A stretch of 64,000 bases of DNA from Mycolicibacterium parafortuitum (GTDB taxonomy: Bacteria > Actinomycetota > Actinomycetes > Mycobacteriales > Mycobacteriaceae), in contig NZ_MVID01000004.1 in NCBI RefSeq assembly GCF_002086815.1, positions 248,001-312,000 on the forward strand, given 5' to 3'. Made by a program: the position numbers and the translations under genes. Shown here piece by piece: positions 31,345-43,014 of the stretch (positions within the stretch are counted from its first letter, which is position 1; each line of letters begins with the position of its first letter). Below the pieces are notes generated by a model. The model was not told the origin of the DNA and ran no database searches. It saw nothing but the letters and a program-made list of their open reading frames with translations.

Positions 31345-32106
31345 ATGACCGGCAAGGACACCCCAGCGCGCACCCGCTCCGGGTGGCGCGTCGGCGTCCC
31401 GGTGGTGTGTGTGGCCGCGGGCCTGCTCCTCGGCGCCACCCACGGGGTCTCCGGCGGCGACGAGATCCGCAGCAGCGACGCCCCCCGACTCGTCGACCTG
31501 GTCCGGGAATCACAGCATTCGGTGGACCGGCTCAGCGCCCAGCAGAGTGCGCTGGCCTCGAGCATCGACAACCATCACGGCGGCTCCCCCGGAGCCGAGG
31601 CCGCGCTGACGGCCATCACCAACCGCGGAGACGCGCTCGCCGCGGCCGCGGGCCTGACACCTCTGCGCGGGCCGGGCCTCGTCGTCACGCTCAACGATGC
31701 GCAACGCGACGCCCACGGCCGGTTCCCCCGCGACGCGTCCCCCGACGACCTCGTCGTGCACCAGCAGGACATTCAGGGCGTCATCAATGCGATGTGGAGT
31801 GCGGGCGCCGAGGGTATCCAGGTGCAGGACCAGCGCATCATCGCGACCTCGGCACCGCGGTGCGTCGGCAACACGCTGCTGCTCAACGGCCGCACCTACA
31901 GCCCGCCGTATGTGATCTCCGCGGTCGGCGATTCCGCGGCGATGCAGGAGGCACTGGCCGCGGCGCCCCTCGTCACGCTGTACAAGCGCTACGCCGTCCG
32001 GTTCGGGCTCGGCTACACCGAGGAGGTCCGCGACGTGGAACTGGTCGGGCACACCGAGGCGGTCCGCATGAAGTACGCCCAGCCGATCGGCCCGCTCGGC
32101 TACTGA
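31345..32106 (+). CDS. DUF881 membrane-anchored protein (Rv0012-like)
   Basis: 253 residues. One N-terminal membrane span (VGVPVVCVAAGLLLGATHG), then a short coiled coil (RESQHSVDRLSAQQSALASS) and a DUF881 domain with GPGLVVTLND, HQQDIQGVINAMWSAGAEGI and GNTLLLNGRTYSPPY. The architecture resembles FtsL/DivIC-like division proteins, with the globular part outside the membrane. It is conserved between crgA and trpG in mycobacteria. Confidence 0.85.
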   Translation: MTGKDTPARTRSGWRVGVPVVCVAAGLLLGATHGVSGGDEIRSSDAPRLVDLVRESQHSVDRLSAQQSALASSIDNHHGGSPGAEAALTAITNRGDALAAAAGLTPLRGPGLVVTLNDAQRDAHGRFPRDASPDDLVVHQQDIQGVINAMWSAGAEGIQVQDQRIIATSAPRCVGNTLLLNGRTYSPPYVISAVGDSAAMQEALAAAPLVTLYKRYAVRFGLGYTEEVRDVELVGHTEAVRMKYAQPIGPLGY

Positions 32107-32137
32107 GCCGCCCCGCCGCTGCCGGTAACCTGTGCTG

Positions 32138-32789
32138 ATGCAGGTCTTGGTCGTCGACAACTACGACAGCTTCGTGTTCAACCTGGTCCAGTACCTCGGC
32201 CAGCTCGGCGTCGAGGCTCAGGTGTGGCGCAACGACGACGACCGGCTGTCCTCCGATGCCGGCATCGCCCGCGCGGCCGCCGAGTTCGACGGCGTGTTGC
32301 TGAGCCCCGGACCGGGCACCCCGGAGCGGGCCGGCGCGACGATCCCGTTGGTGCACGCGTGTGCGGCCGCGGGCACTCCGCTGCTCGGCGTGTGCCTGGG
32401 TCATCAGGCGATCGGGGTGGCCTTCGGCGGCACCGTGGACCGGGCTCCGGAGCTGCTGCACGGCAAGACCAGCACCGTCTACCACGCCGATGCCGGCGTG
32501 CTCAAAGGGCTGCCCGACCCGTTCACCGCGACGCGGTACCACTCGCTGACGATCCTGCCGGAGACGGTGCCCGACGAGCTCGAGGTCATCGCCCGCACCG
32601 AGGGGGGCGTCATCATGGGCGTCCAGCACCGCGAACTGCCCGTGCACGGCGTGCAGTTCCATCCCGAGTCGATCCTGACCCAGGGCGGGCACCGGATGCT
32701 GGCCAACTGGCTCGGGTACTGCGGCGCGGCACCGGCCGAGACCCTGGTCCGTCAGCTCGAGGACGAGGTCGCCGGCGCCGTCGCGGCCG

Positions 32790-32812
<23 letters not shown>
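32138..32812 (+). CDS. trpG: Anthranilate / aminodeoxychorismate synthase glutamine amidotransferase subunit
   Basis: 224-residue class I amidotransferase that supplies ammonia from glutamine for anthranilate and/or 4-amino-4-deoxychorismate synthesis. The catalytic Cys is in GVCLGHQAIG, with the His/Glu pair in VQFHPES near the C-terminus. Start ATG 32138 (MQVLVVDNYDSF) is preferred over the GTG two codons earlier. The synthase partner is not adjacent. Its 3' end overlaps pknB convergently by 23 bases. Confidence 0.93.
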
Positions 32813-34660
<1,848 letters not shown>

Positions 34661-34664
<4 letters not shown>

Positions 34665-35956
34665 CGCGGTATCTGTTCCAGGGCGTACAGCGTCACCGGC
34701 GGTGACGCGTTATTAACGGGTGGGGATACCCAGTTTTCCCCCGGGCCATGGCCCTCGATCGGCGGCGCGGCACCCGGGGTTCCCTCCACCGGCGACTCGG
34801 GCGTCGTCTCACTGCTCGGCGTCTCGGTGACCGTGCTGCGCGTCGGACTGTTCTGTTTGTCCTGGTGGTTCAGCACGATCAGGATCGCGATCACGATCGC
34901 CAGCGCACCGAGCACACCGGCGGCCCACAACAAGGCGCGCTGACCCGACGAGAACGTGCGCCGCGCCGGGGGCGCCGAGCGGTGATGGCTCCCGGTCGTG
35001 CGGGTACGTGCGGTCGCGGCCGGGGCGCGCCCGGTCGGATCCGGACGGTTCTGGATCGCCGGCGGCACCGCGGCCGGGGCGGCACGACCGATCGACGGCG
35101 CCGCGTTGGGTCGCGGCGGCCTACGGCCGGCACGCACAGCAGCCACCGCATCGGCGAACGGTCCCCCCGACTTGTACCGCTGGCCGGGGTTCTTCACGAG
35201 CGTGATCTCGATCAGCTCGCGGACGTTCGGCGGCAGATCGGCGGGCAGCGGCGGCGGCGTCTCCTTGATGTGCTTCATCGCGACGGTCAGCGCGCCGTCG
35301 CCGGTGAACGGGCGCTTGCCGGAGACGGCCTCGTAGCCGACCACGCCGAGCGAGTACACGTCGCTGGCCGCGGTCGCGTCGTGCCCGAGAGCCTGCTCGG
35401 GCGCGATGTACTGGGCGGTGCCCATCACCATGCCGGTCTGCGTGACCGGGGCGGCGTCGACGGCCTTGGCGATGCCGAAGTCGGTGAGCTTCACCTGGCC
35501 GGTCGGGGTGATCAGGATGTTGCCGGGCTTGACGTCGCGGTGCACCAGGCCGGCGCTGTGCGCGACCTGCAGCGCGCGGCCGGTCTGCTCGAGCATGTCC
35601 AGCGCGTGTCGCAGCGACAGCCGGCCGGTCCGCTTGATCACCGAGTTCAGCGGCTCACCGTTGACGAGTTCCATCACCAGGTACGCGGTGCGGCCCTCGC
35701 CGTCGATGTCGGTCTCGCCGTAGTCGTACACGCCGGCGATGCCGGGGTGGTTGAGCATCGCGACGGTGCGCGCCTCGGCGCGGAAGCGTTCGACGAACTC
35801 GGAGTCGGTCGAGTACTCCGCCTTGAGGACCTTGATCGCCACACGGCGTCCCAGCCGGGAGTCGACACCCTCCCAGACCTGGCCCATGCCGCCGGTCGCG
35901 ATCAGCCGCTGGAGGCGGTACCGGCCGGACAGCGTGACTCCCACGCGGGGGCTCAT
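34661..35956 (-). CDS. pknA: Serine/threonine protein kinase PknA
   Basis: 431 residues. The kinase domain (1-275) has GGMGQVWEG, Lys42, HRDVKPGN and DFGIAKAV. A Pro/Ala/Arg-rich juxtamembrane linker (about 280-335), one membrane span ([22 protein letters not shown]) and a short Ser/Thr/Pro-rich outer tail without PASTA repeats follow. PknA acts with PknB on cell-shape and division proteins. Start ATG 35956 lies at the end of a 12-codon minigene (ATGA overlap) and has GCGAGG as its ribosome-binding site. Confidence 0.96.
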
Positions 35957-35991
35957 TTCTCGCCTCGCTTCGCTCGGCTGCGGGGACTCAT
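35953..35991 (-). CDS. Candidate 12-codon linking minigene between pbpA and pknA
   Basis: The 31-base gap between pbpA and pknA is filled by ATG-started [12 protein letters not shown] and a stop. Its ATG overlaps the pbpA stop (ATGA), its stop overlaps the pknA ATG (ATGA), and GGAGG lies four bases upstream. It could serve only to couple translation or could be coincidental. Confidence 0.35.
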   Translation of the reverse strand: MSPRSRAKRGEK

Positions 35992-37463
35992 GATGCCTCC
36001 CTCAGCGCCGCCGCGATCGTCGCGCGCCCGATCGGTGCGGCCAGCGCGCCGCCGGTGGCTCCGAGGCGGTCGCCACCGTTCTCGACGAGTACCGCGACCG
36101 CGACTTTGGGTGCCTGAGCGGGCGCGAAGGCGATGTACCAGGCATGCGGCGGCGTGTTGCGCGGGTCCGTGCCGTGCTCCGCAGTGCCGGTCTTGGATGC
36201 GATCTGCACGCCGGCGATGGCTCCCTTCTGCTGCGTCACCTGCTCGGCGGCGACCATCAGGTCCGTAAGTGTATCTGCGACCTGCTCGGGTACCGCTCGC
36301 CGCTGTTCGGTGGGCGCCGTGGTGGCGATCGTCGCCAGGTCCGGGCCTTTGAGGCTGTCCACCAGGTACGGCGTCATGGTCACACCCTTGTTGGCGACGG
36401 TCGCGGCGATCATCGCGTTCTGCAGTGGCGTCACCGCGACGTCCTTCTGTCCGATGCTGGACATGCCGAGCGCCGCGTCGTCGGCGATCGGTCCGACTGT
36501 GGATTCGGCGACCTGAAGCGGGATCGCCGGGGCCGGGGTGTCCACCCCGAAATCGGCCGCGGTCGAGCGCAGCGCGTCGGCGCCGGTATCGACGCCGAGC
36601 TGGACGAACGCGGTGTTGCAGGAGTGGGCGAAGGCGTACTCCAGCGTGGCGGTCGGACCGCCGCCGCAGGACATGCCGCCGAAGTTCTCCAGCGTCGCGG
36701 TGCTGTTCGGCAGCGGGATCTGCGGCGCCGCGGTCAGCTGCGTCTGCGGGGTGGCGCCGGACTGCAGCGCGGCGGCGGTGGTGACGACCTTGAACGTCGA
36801 GCCGGGCGGGTAGGTCTCGGAGATCGCGCGGTTCAGCAGCGGCGAGTCGGGGTCGTCGCGCAGCGCCTCCCACGCGGCGGCCTGCTCGGTGATGTCGTGG
36901 GTGGCCAGCAGGTTCGGGTCGTAGGACGGTGCCGACACCAGTGCCAGGATCTTCCCGGTCGACGGCTCCAGCGCGACCACGGAGCCCTTGCACGGTCCGT
37001 TGCAGCCGTCCTCCATCGCGTCCCATGCCGCCTGCTGGACCTCGGGGTTGATGGTGGTCGAGACGTTGCCGCCGCGCGGATCGCGGCCGGTGAAGAAGTC
37101 GGCGAGCCGGCGCCCGAACAGCCGCTCGTCGGAGCCGTTGAGGACGGTGTCCTCGGCGCGCTCCAGACCGGAGCTCGAGTAGCTCAGCGAGTAGAAGCCG
37201 GTGACCGGCGCGTAGGCCTGCGGATCCGGGTAGACGCGCAGGAACCGGAAGCGGCCCTCGGTCTTCACCGAATAGGCGAGCAGCTGACCACCCGCCGAGA
37301 TCTGCCCACGCTGGCGGGAGTACTCGTCGAGCAGCACCCGCTGGTTGCGCGGATCGGCGCGGAGCCCGTCGGCGGTGAAGACCTGCGTCAGGGTCGCGTT
37401 GGCCAGGAGCAGCACGATCAGCGCCATGATCATGACCGAGATGCGGCGAAGTGAGGTGTTCAT
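35988..37463 (-). CDS. pbpA: Class B penicillin-binding protein PbpA
   Basis: 491-residue transpeptidase for peptidoglycan cross-linking in elongation and division. One N-terminal membrane anchor ([18 protein letters not shown]), a dimerisation domain, then the transpeptidase domain with the three active-site motifs: STFK in [12 protein letters not shown] in HSCNTAF and KTG in [10 protein letters not shown]. The start overlaps the rodA stop by 4 bases. PknB phosphorylates PbpA in M. tuberculosis. Confidence 0.96.
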   Translation of the reverse strand: MNTSLRRISVMIMALIVLLLANATLTQVFTADGLRADPRNQRVLLDEYSRQRGQISAGGQLLAYSVKTEGRFRFLRVYPDPQAYAPVTGFYSLSYSSSGLERAEDTVLNGSDERLFGRRLADFFTGRDPRGGNVSTTINPEVQQAAWDAMEDGCNGPCKGSVVALEPSTGKILALVSAPSYDPNLLATHDITEQAAAWEALRDDPDSPLLNRAISETYPPGSTFKVVTTAAALQSGATPQTQLTAAPQIPLPNSTATLENFGGMSCGGGPTATLEYAFAHSCNTAFVQLGVDTGADALRSTAADFGVDTPAPAIPLQVAESTVGPIADDAALGMSSIGQKDVAVTPLQNAMIAATVANKGVTMTPYLVDSLKGPDLATIATTAPTEQRRAVPEQVADTLTDLMVAAEQVTQQKGAIAGVQIASKTGTAEHGTDPRNTPPHAWYIAFAPAQAPKVAVAVLVENGGDRLGATGGALAAPIGRATIAAALREAS

Positions 37464-38872
37464 ACTTTCTGGATCACCTCGGTACTGGCGCCCGCAATGT
37501 TGCCCGAGGGCAGTGCCTTGGTCGAGATCGGCTTACGCGCGTTGTGGGAGATGCGCACCAGGATGGCCAGCAGCAGATAGTTCGCGACCAGAGACGAGCC
37601 GCCGTAGGACATCCAAGGGGTGGTCAGGCCGGTCAGCGGGATCAGCTTCGTGACACCGCCGACGACGATGAACAACTGGATTGCCAGCGTCGCGGACAAC
37701 CCGGCGGCCAGCAGCTTGCCGAAGCTGTCGCGCACCGCGATCGCCGTCCGCAGACCGCGGATGATGACGATGGTGTAGAGCATCAGCACAGCCGAAAGGC
37801 CAACCAGCCCAAGCTCTTCCCCGATCGCAGCAATGATGAAGTCGGTGGACGCGGCCGGGACGGTGCCGGGCTGGCCATTGCCCAGGCCGGTGCCGAAGAT
37901 GCCACCGGTGGCGAAGCTGAACAGCGACTGCACCATCTGGTAGCCGGCCCCGTCGGGATCGGCGAACGGGTCGCGCCACGTCTGCACGCGCACCCGCACG
38001 TGGTCGAACATGTAGTAGGCGGCCACGCTTCCCGCGGCGAACAGCCCCAGCCCCAGCACCACCCAGCTGAACCGTTCGGTCGCGATGTAGACCATCACGA
38101 GGAAAGACGCGTACAGCAGCAGCGATGTTCCGAGGTCCTTCTCGAAGATCATCACGCCGATCGACGCGATCCACGCCGCCAGCAGCGGCGCGAGGTCACG
38201 CGGGCGCGGCAGATCCATGCCGAGGACGTGCTTGCCGGCGCTGGTGAACAGGCTGCGCTTGGACACCAGCACCGACGCGAAGAACACCAGCAGCAGGATC
38301 TTGGAGAACTCGGCCGGCTGAATCGAGAAGCCGGGGAACTGAATCCAGATCTTGGCGCCGTTCTGCTCCGACATCGACCGGGGCAGCACCGCCGGGATCG
38401 CGAGCAGGATCAGGCCGGTCAGCCCGCACACGTAGCCGTAGCGCGACAGCATGCGGTGGTCGCGCAGGAAGATCACCACCGCGGAGAACCCGAGCACTCC
38501 GGCCAGCGTCCAGAGCATCTGCTGGTTCGCGGTGCCGCCGAGGCCCTGGGCGGTGGCCTGGCCTTCGGGCAGGTCCAGGCGGTGGATCATCACCAGGCCG
38601 AGACCGTTCAGCAGCGCCACCACCGGCAGCAGCAGCGGATCGGCGTACGGGGCGAAGCGGCGCACGGCCAGATGCGCGCCGGTGAACAGCGCCAGATACG
38701 CGACGGTGTACTGGGCGAGATCCCAGCGCAGCCCCTGCTCCTGGTTGGCCTCGACCAACAGCAGTGCGAGGGTCGTGATCGCCGCCGCGAACGCGAGCAA
38801 CGCGAGCTCGGCGTTGCGGCGGTTCGGCAGCGGCGGGGCGACCGAGACGACGGGCTGCGGCTGGGTCGTCAT
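37460..38872 (-). CDS. rodA: Peptidoglycan glycosyltransferase RodA (SEDS family)
   Basis: 470-residue polytopic membrane enzyme that polymerises lipid II together with PbpA. About ten to twelve hydrophobic segments; SEDS signatures include FSIQPAEFSKILLLVFFA, DLGTSLLLYASFLVMVY and the C-terminal PLTGLTTPWMSYGGSS. The ATG overlaps the pstP stop (ATGA). Confidence 0.96.
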   Translation of the reverse strand: MTTQPQPVVSVAPPLPNRRNAELALLAFAAAITTLALLLVEANQEQGLRWDLAQYTVAYLALFTGAHLAVRRFAPYADPLLLPVVALLNGLGLVMIHRLDLPEGQATAQGLGGTANQQMLWTLAGVLGFSAVVIFLRDHRMLSRYGYVCGLTGLILLAIPAVLPRSMSEQNGAKIWIQFPGFSIQPAEFSKILLLVFFASVLVSKRSLFTSAGKHVLGMDLPRPRDLAPLLAAWIASIGVMIFEKDLGTSLLLYASFLVMVYIATERFSWVVLGLGLFAAGSVAAYYMFDHVRVRVQTWRDPFADPDGAGYQMVQSLFSFATGGIFGTGLGNGQPGTVPAASTDFIIAAIGEELGLVGLSAVLMLYTIVIIRGLRTAIAVRDSFGKLLAAGLSATLAIQLFIVVGGVTKLIPLTGLTTPWMSYGGSSLVANYLLLAILVRISHNARKPISTKALPSGNIAGASTEVIQKV

Positions 38873-40428
38873 GCGACTTCCCGGCAGTTCGTTCCCGGTT
38901 CAGGCGGCGGTGGGGGCAGCGCGGTGACCGTCGGCGACGGCGACGGTGTGGCGGCGGGCGGGGGAGCGGGCGGCGCCGATCCCGACGGGGTCGGTGGGGC
39001 CGAGGCGCGCGGGGTCGCGGGCGCAGGGCTTCTCGGGCGCGGATTCGCCGACGGCGCAGGCGATTCCGGTGCGCCGGAGGCCGACGTCGGGGCGGGCCGC
39101 GGCGACGCGGACGTCGGCGCGGGAGGGGGAGCCGGCTTCGGTGTCGGGGTAGGCGTCGGGGTCGCGCACACCGGCAGCACGGAGCTGCGGGACAGTTCCT
39201 CGATCTGGCCGATGGCCTCGTCCAGCGAGCCGGACGGCAGCCCGGCGATCACCTGGGCGCGCTCTGAGGGACGGATGTCACCGACGGCGAGGAGGCGGCA
39301 GTCCCGGGGGTCACCGGACTGGTCGGCGCTGATGAGGGAGAGTTCGTTGCGGTTGTTCAGGCATCCGAGGAGATATGGCTCCTGCAAGGACACTCCGAGA
39401 AAGGAGCCCTGAACACCCCGCATGATGGAGACGGTGCCGTCGTGCTCGCTGACGTAGTAGTTGTTCCGCACGATCTCGCGTCCGACTGCCAGGCCCGCCA
39501 GCACCACAAGGACCAGCACGGTCGCGGCGATGATCATGCGCCGACGCGACGGGGGGCGCGGTGGGGGTTCCTCGGGTTGCGGCACAACACGTTTGGCGGC
39601 GTTGCGTTTCGGATTGAACGCCGACGCGCGGCCTGCCGCGGTGTTCGGCGGGGCCGTCTGGTCGTCGTCGCCGGACACCGCGCCCGCCAGGATCGGCTGG
39701 GTCTGGCCGTAGTCGTAGTCGACGACGTCGGCCACCACCACGGTGACGTTGTCGGGACCGCCGCCGCGCAGGGCCAGTTCGATGAGGCGGTCGGCGCTCT
39801 CGGCGACATCGGGGATCTGCAGCGCCTCGGCGATGGTGTCCTGGCTGACCGGGTCGGAGAGCCCGTCCGAGCACAGCAGGTAGCGGTCGCCGGCGCGGGC
39901 CTCCCGCATGATCAGCGTCGGCTCGACCTCGTGGCCGGTCAGCGCGCGCATGATCAGCGACCGCTGCGGATGGCTGTGGGCCTCCTCGGCGGTGATCCGG
40001 CCCTCGTCGACCAGGGTCTGGACGAACGTGTCGTCCTTGGTGATCTGGGTGAGTTCGCCGTCGCGCAGCAGGTAGCCGCGGGAGTCGCCGATGTGCACCA
40101 GCCCGAGCCGGTTGCCGGCGAACAGGATCGCCGTCAGCGTGGTGCCCATGCCCTCGAGCTCGGGGTCCTCCTCGACGTGCGCGGCGATCGCGGCGTTGCC
40201 GTCGCGCACCGCGGCGTCGAGCTTACTGAGCAGGTCTCCGCCGGGCTCGTCGTCGTCGAGGTGTGCCAGCGCGGCGATCACCAGCTGCGAGGCGACCTCA
40301 CCTGCGGCGTGGCCGCCCATGCCGTCGGCCAGCGCCAGCAGCCGGGCCCCCGCGTAGACGGAGTCCTCGTTGTTGGCGCGCACCAACCCCCGGTCGCTAC
40401 GGGCTGCATATCGAAGAACGAGTGTCAC
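38869..40428 (-). CDS. pstP: PP2C-type phosphoserine/threonine phosphatase PstP
   Basis: 519 residues. The PPM domain (1-240) has metal-binding Asp in ALADGMGGHAAGE, VHIGDSRGYL and GGGPDNVTVVVADV. One membrane span lies around residues 300-320 (MIIAATVLVLVVLAGLAVG), and the outer domain ends in a long Pro/Ala/Ser-rich tail (about 420-515). It dephosphorylates PknA, PknB and their substrates. GTG 40428 overlaps the fhaB stop; the longer open frame to 40554 covers the fhaB coding region and is not conserved. Confidence 0.96.
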   Translation of the reverse strand: MTLVLRYAARSDRGLVRANNEDSVYAGARLLALADGMGGHAAGEVASQLVIAALAHLDDDEPGGDLLSKLDAAVRDGNAAIAAHVEEDPELEGMGTTLTAILFAGNRLGLVHIGDSRGYLLRDGELTQITKDDTFVQTLVDEGRITAEEAHSHPQRSLIMRALTGHEVEPTLIMREARAGDRYLLCSDGLSDPVSQDTIAEALQIPDVAESADRLIELALRGGGPDNVTVVVADVVDYDYGQTQPILAGAVSGDDDQTAPPNTAAGRASAFNPKRNAAKRVVPQPEEPPPRPPSRRRMIIAATVLVLVVLAGLAVGREIVRNNYYVSEHDGTVSIMRGVQGSFLGVSLQEPYLLGCLNNRNELSLISADQSGDPRDCRLLAVGDIRPSERAQVIAGLPSGSLDEAIGQIEELSRSSVLPVCATPTPTPTPKPAPPPAPTSASPRPAPTSASGAPESPAPSANPRPRSPAPATPRASAPPTPSGSAPPAPPPAATPSPSPTVTALPPPPPEPGTNCREVA

Positions 40429-40892
40429 GGGCGCAACTCGATCACCGTCTTGCCGATCCGCACCGGTGTGCCCATCGGAACTCGTACCGCTGTCGTCACC
40501 TTCGCCCTGTCGAGGTATGTACCGTTGGTTGATCCTAGGTCCTCTACGTACCATTCCGGACCTCGCGGGGAGAGCCGGGCGTGGCGGGTAGAGGCGTAAT
40601 CGTCGGTCAGCACGAGCGTCGAGTCATCGGCCCGGCCGATCAGCACCGGCTGGGTGCCCAGCGTGATGCGGGTGCCGGCCAGGGCGCCCTCGGTGACCAC
40701 GAGCTGGCGCGGAACCGTGCGCCGGCCCCGGCTGGGCAGAATCGTCCCGCGCAGCGCCAGCCCGCGCCGCACCATCACCGCGCCGGTGGGTGCGTAGATG
40801 TCGGTGCGCAGGATGCGCAGCACGGACCAGATGAACAGCCACAGCAGCAACAGGAAGCCGACACGGGTCAGCTGCAGAACAAGCCCCTGCAT
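40425..40892 (-). CDS. fhaB: FHA-domain protein FhaB (FipA)
   Basis: 155 residues. One N-terminal membrane span (GFLLLLWLFIWSVLRIL) and a C-terminal FHA phosphothreonine-binding domain (about 78-150) with IGRADDSTLVLTDDYASTRHARL and DLGSTNGTYLD. In M. tuberculosis, it is phosphorylated by PknA and supports division under oxidative stress. It is separated from fhaA by 94 bases. Confidence 0.95.
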   Translation of the reverse strand: MQGLVLQLTRVGFLLLLWLFIWSVLRILRTDIYAPTGAVMVRRGLALRGTILPSRGRRTVPRQLVVTEGALAGTRITLGTQPVLIGRADDSTLVLTDDYASTRHARLSPRGPEWYVEDLGSTNGTYLDRAKVTTAVRVPMGTPVRIGKTVIELRP

Positions 40893-40986
40893 CTGACGTC
40901 CTCTCCGTCCCGTCCTATCGGCACGCCACCTTGTGGGGCGTCGATCGACGTGGCGTGCACGCGACCGCTTCCCTCAGCGGCGCGCC

Positions 40987-42444
40987 TCAGTGAACGCGGA
41001 CGATGATCTCGGAGTGTCCGAGCCGGATGACGTCGCCGTCGGCCAGCTGCCACTCCTGAACCGGAGCGTTGTTCACCGTGGTGCCGTTGGTGGAATTGAG
41101 GTCTGACAATAGCGCGACATGACCGTCCCAACGGATTTCCAGGTGCCGTCGTGACACACCCGTGTCGGGGAGACGGAACTGCGCGTCCTGTCCGCGACCG
41201 ATCACATTGGCGCCTTCACGCAGCTGGTAGGTGCGTCCGCTGCCGTCGTCGAGCTGCAGCGTGACCGTCGCGCCGGCGGGGTAGTCGCCCTGTCCGGCGC
41301 CGTAGCCGCCGTAACCGCCCTGCTGCCCGGCGGGTGCGCCGTAGCCCTGGTCGCCGTAGCCGGCGGGCTCGCCGTAACCCTGGTCGCCGTAACCGGCCGG
41401 GGCCTCGCCGTAGCGGCCGTAATCGGGCTGGCCGTAGTCCTGGCGTCCGTAGGGCTGCTGACCGTAACCGCCCTGGTCCGGGTAGCCGCCCTGCTCGGGA
41501 TAGCCACCCTGGTCCGGGTAGGCCGGACGGCCCTGACCGTAGCCACCCTCGTCGGGGCGGCGGCCGTAGTCATAGTCGTTGGACGGAGCGCCGTAGCCGG
41601 GTCCGCCGGGGGGCGGGCCGTAGCCGGCAGGGGGGCGCTGCTCGTAGTTGTGCGGCGGGTAGCCGCCCGACGGCGGCCCGTAGCCGGCCGGGGGACGCTG
41701 CTCGTACGACGGCGGCGGGTAGCCACCCTGGGGGTAGCCGCCCTGGTCTTGGTAACCCCCCTGCTCCGGGTAGCCGCCGCGGGGCGGATACCCCTGCTCC
41801 TGAGGGGGATAGCCCTGATCGGCAGGCGGGTAGCCGCCCTGATCCGCAGGCGGGTAGCCGCCGCGCTGGTCTTCGGGGCGGGCGTCCTGGCGGGGGTAGC
41901 CCTCGTCTTCGGGGCGGCCCTCGGGACGGTTCTCCGGACGGTTGTAGTACTCGTCTGGCCGACCCTGTCCTGGGCCGCCGCGGTAGCTCGGATTGTCGGT
42001 CATCGCTGGTACTCCTGGTTCTGCCTGGGACGTGACGTCTCGTGAAGGTGGAGCGGGTTCATCTGTGGCCGCGTCGGGATTGACCACGCCACGCGCGCGA
42101 AACTGTCCGGTGTGCAGGGTGGGTGACTGCTCGAATCTGACGACCACATCACCATACGTTTGCCATCCCTGCTCATGGATGTATCCCTCCAAGTGCTTGG
42201 CGAACGTGGTCGCGGTGATGTCCGGATCGGCATTCACCTTCCGAAAGTCAGGCACACTGAGGGTAATGACGTAGTCGTTCGGGGCCAAAATGCGTCCACC
42301 GTGGACTTTACGAGCGCCCGCATCGGCCTCCCGATGCAGAAGCGACTCGACTTCCGCGGGGACGATGGAGCCGCCGAACACCCGGGCGAAGGCATCACCG
42401 ACCGAATCCTCGAGCTTGCGCTCGAAGCGGCCGACGAGTCCCAT
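40987..42444 (-). CDS. fhaA: FHA-domain protein FhaA with GYP-rich linker
   Basis: 485 residues: an N-terminal DUF3662 domain (1-125, [23 protein letters not shown]), a linker of about 260 residues (about 145-395) made of repeated QGGYP/YPPADQ/DQGYG units, and a C-terminal FHA domain (about 400-485) with [27 protein letters not shown] and [12 protein letters not shown]. It binds phosphorylated partners, including the MviN/MurJ pseudokinase domain in M. tuberculosis, linking PknB to peptidoglycan precursor flux. Start ATG 42444 matches family starts; the open frame to 42546 is not conserved. Confidence 0.94.
   Translation of the reverse strand: MGLVGRFERKLEDSVGDAFARVFGGSIVPAEVESLLHREADAGARKVHGGRILAPNDYVITLSVPDFRKVNADPDITATTFAKHLEGYIHEQGWQTYGDVVVRFEQSPTLHTGQFRARGVVNPDAATDEPAPPSRDVTSQAEPGVPAMTDNPSYRGGPGQGRPDEYYNRPENRPEGRPEDEGYPRQDARPEDQRGGYPPADQGGYPPADQGYPPQEQGYPPRGGYPEQGGYQDQGGYPQGGYPPPSYEQRPPAGYGPPSGGYPPHNYEQRPPAGYGPPPGGPGYGAPSNDYDYGRRPDEGGYGQGRPAYPDQGGYPEQGGYPDQGGYGQQPYGRQDYGQPDYGRYGEAPAGYGDQGYGEPAGYGDQGYGAPAGQQGGYGGYGAGQGDYPAGATVTLQLDDGSGRTYQLREGANVIGRGQDAQFRLPDTGVSRRHLEIRWDGHVALLSDLNSTNGTTVNNAPVQEWQLADGDVIRLGHSEIIVRVH
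41280..41930 (-). repeat. Tyr/Gly/Pro/Gln repeat region within fhaA
   Basis: In-frame degenerate tandem repeats of [15 protein letters not shown] and GYGxP fill the FhaA linker. The DNA is correspondingly repetitive (recurring GGGTAGCCGCC on the + strand), a likely site of length variation between strains. Confidence 0.85.
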
Positions 42445-42691
42445 GGTCCTGTTCGCCTCCGTCATCGACTGGGTGATTTCTGCTCGCACCACGCCGCCAC
42501 CGGCGCGTCGACCGGCAGCGATGCTTGCATGCATGCTATCGGCCATGGGTGCGCACGCGGGACCAACAGTTCTCTGAGAAAGCCATCGGTGCTGGTCACG
42601 GATCTGTGTGTACCCGTTTTGGAGAACAAGGGGGTGCCGAAGTACGGTTGGGATGCCGGGAGCCGTGCGTGATAGGCTCCCTCGGTCATTC

Positions 42692-42774
42692 GGGCGAGTG
42701 GCGGAATGGCAGACGCGCTGGCTTCAGGTGCCAGTGTCCTTCGGGACGTGGGGGTTCAAGTCCCCCTTCGCCCA
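42692..42774 (+). tRNA. leuT: tRNA-Leu (anticodon CAG)
   Basis: 83-base class II tRNA with a long variable arm: acceptor GGGCGAG/TTCGCCC, anticodon stem-loop CTGGC-TTCAGGT-GCCAG, T-arm GGGGGTTCAAGTCCCCC, discriminator A. It is placed upstream of fhaA on the opposite strand, as in M. tuberculosis. Confidence 0.97.
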
Positions 42775-42782
42775 CACGAGAC

Positions 42783-42814
42783 AAGGTCGCGGACTCTCCG
42801 GAGTCCGCGACCTT
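42783..42814 (+). terminator. Intrinsic terminator after tRNA-Leu
   Basis: Perfect 14-base stem AAGGTCGCGGACTC/GAGTCCGCGACCTT with a TCCG loop, eight bases after the tRNA. Confidence 0.85.
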
Positions 42815-42843
42815 CGTCGTTGTCGGGGCCGCTGAGTTCCGGG

Positions 42844-42905
42844 CGCGAGCAGACGCGAAATCGGGCGTGTCGTAGGCGTGTTGCGCGAGTTTGTGTCTGC
42901 TCGCG
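42844..42905. repeat. Intergenic inverted repeat of the mycobacterial CGAGCAGAC type
   Basis: CGCGAGCAGAC (42844-42854) and GTCTGCTCGCG (42895-42905) form a perfect 11-base stem around about 40 bases that contain a weaker internal similarity (GCGAAATCG versus GCGAGTTTG). Copies with the same arms recur in intergenic DNA of environmental mycobacteria. It lies between the tRNA-Leu terminator and the first polyol gene. Confidence 0.65.
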
Positions 42906-43014
42906 GGCAAAAGGGGGGTGCTCGCCGAGCCGGGCGCCAGGGTCGCGAATGACGACGACATCGCAACCCTGAAGCCGGGCTCGCGGCCCGCCGGCCCGAC
43001 GTAGGGTCTGTCGG

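Noticed and set aside
37451..39412. 653-codon plus-strand frame opposite rodA and pstP
   Set aside because: It is a shadow of the minus-strand genes; the translation is a Gln/Arg/His-rich mirror.
41280..41930. CRISPR-like repetitive DNA
   Set aside because: The repeats are irregular, in frame and encode the Gly/Tyr/Pro linker of FhaA; there are no uniform spacers.
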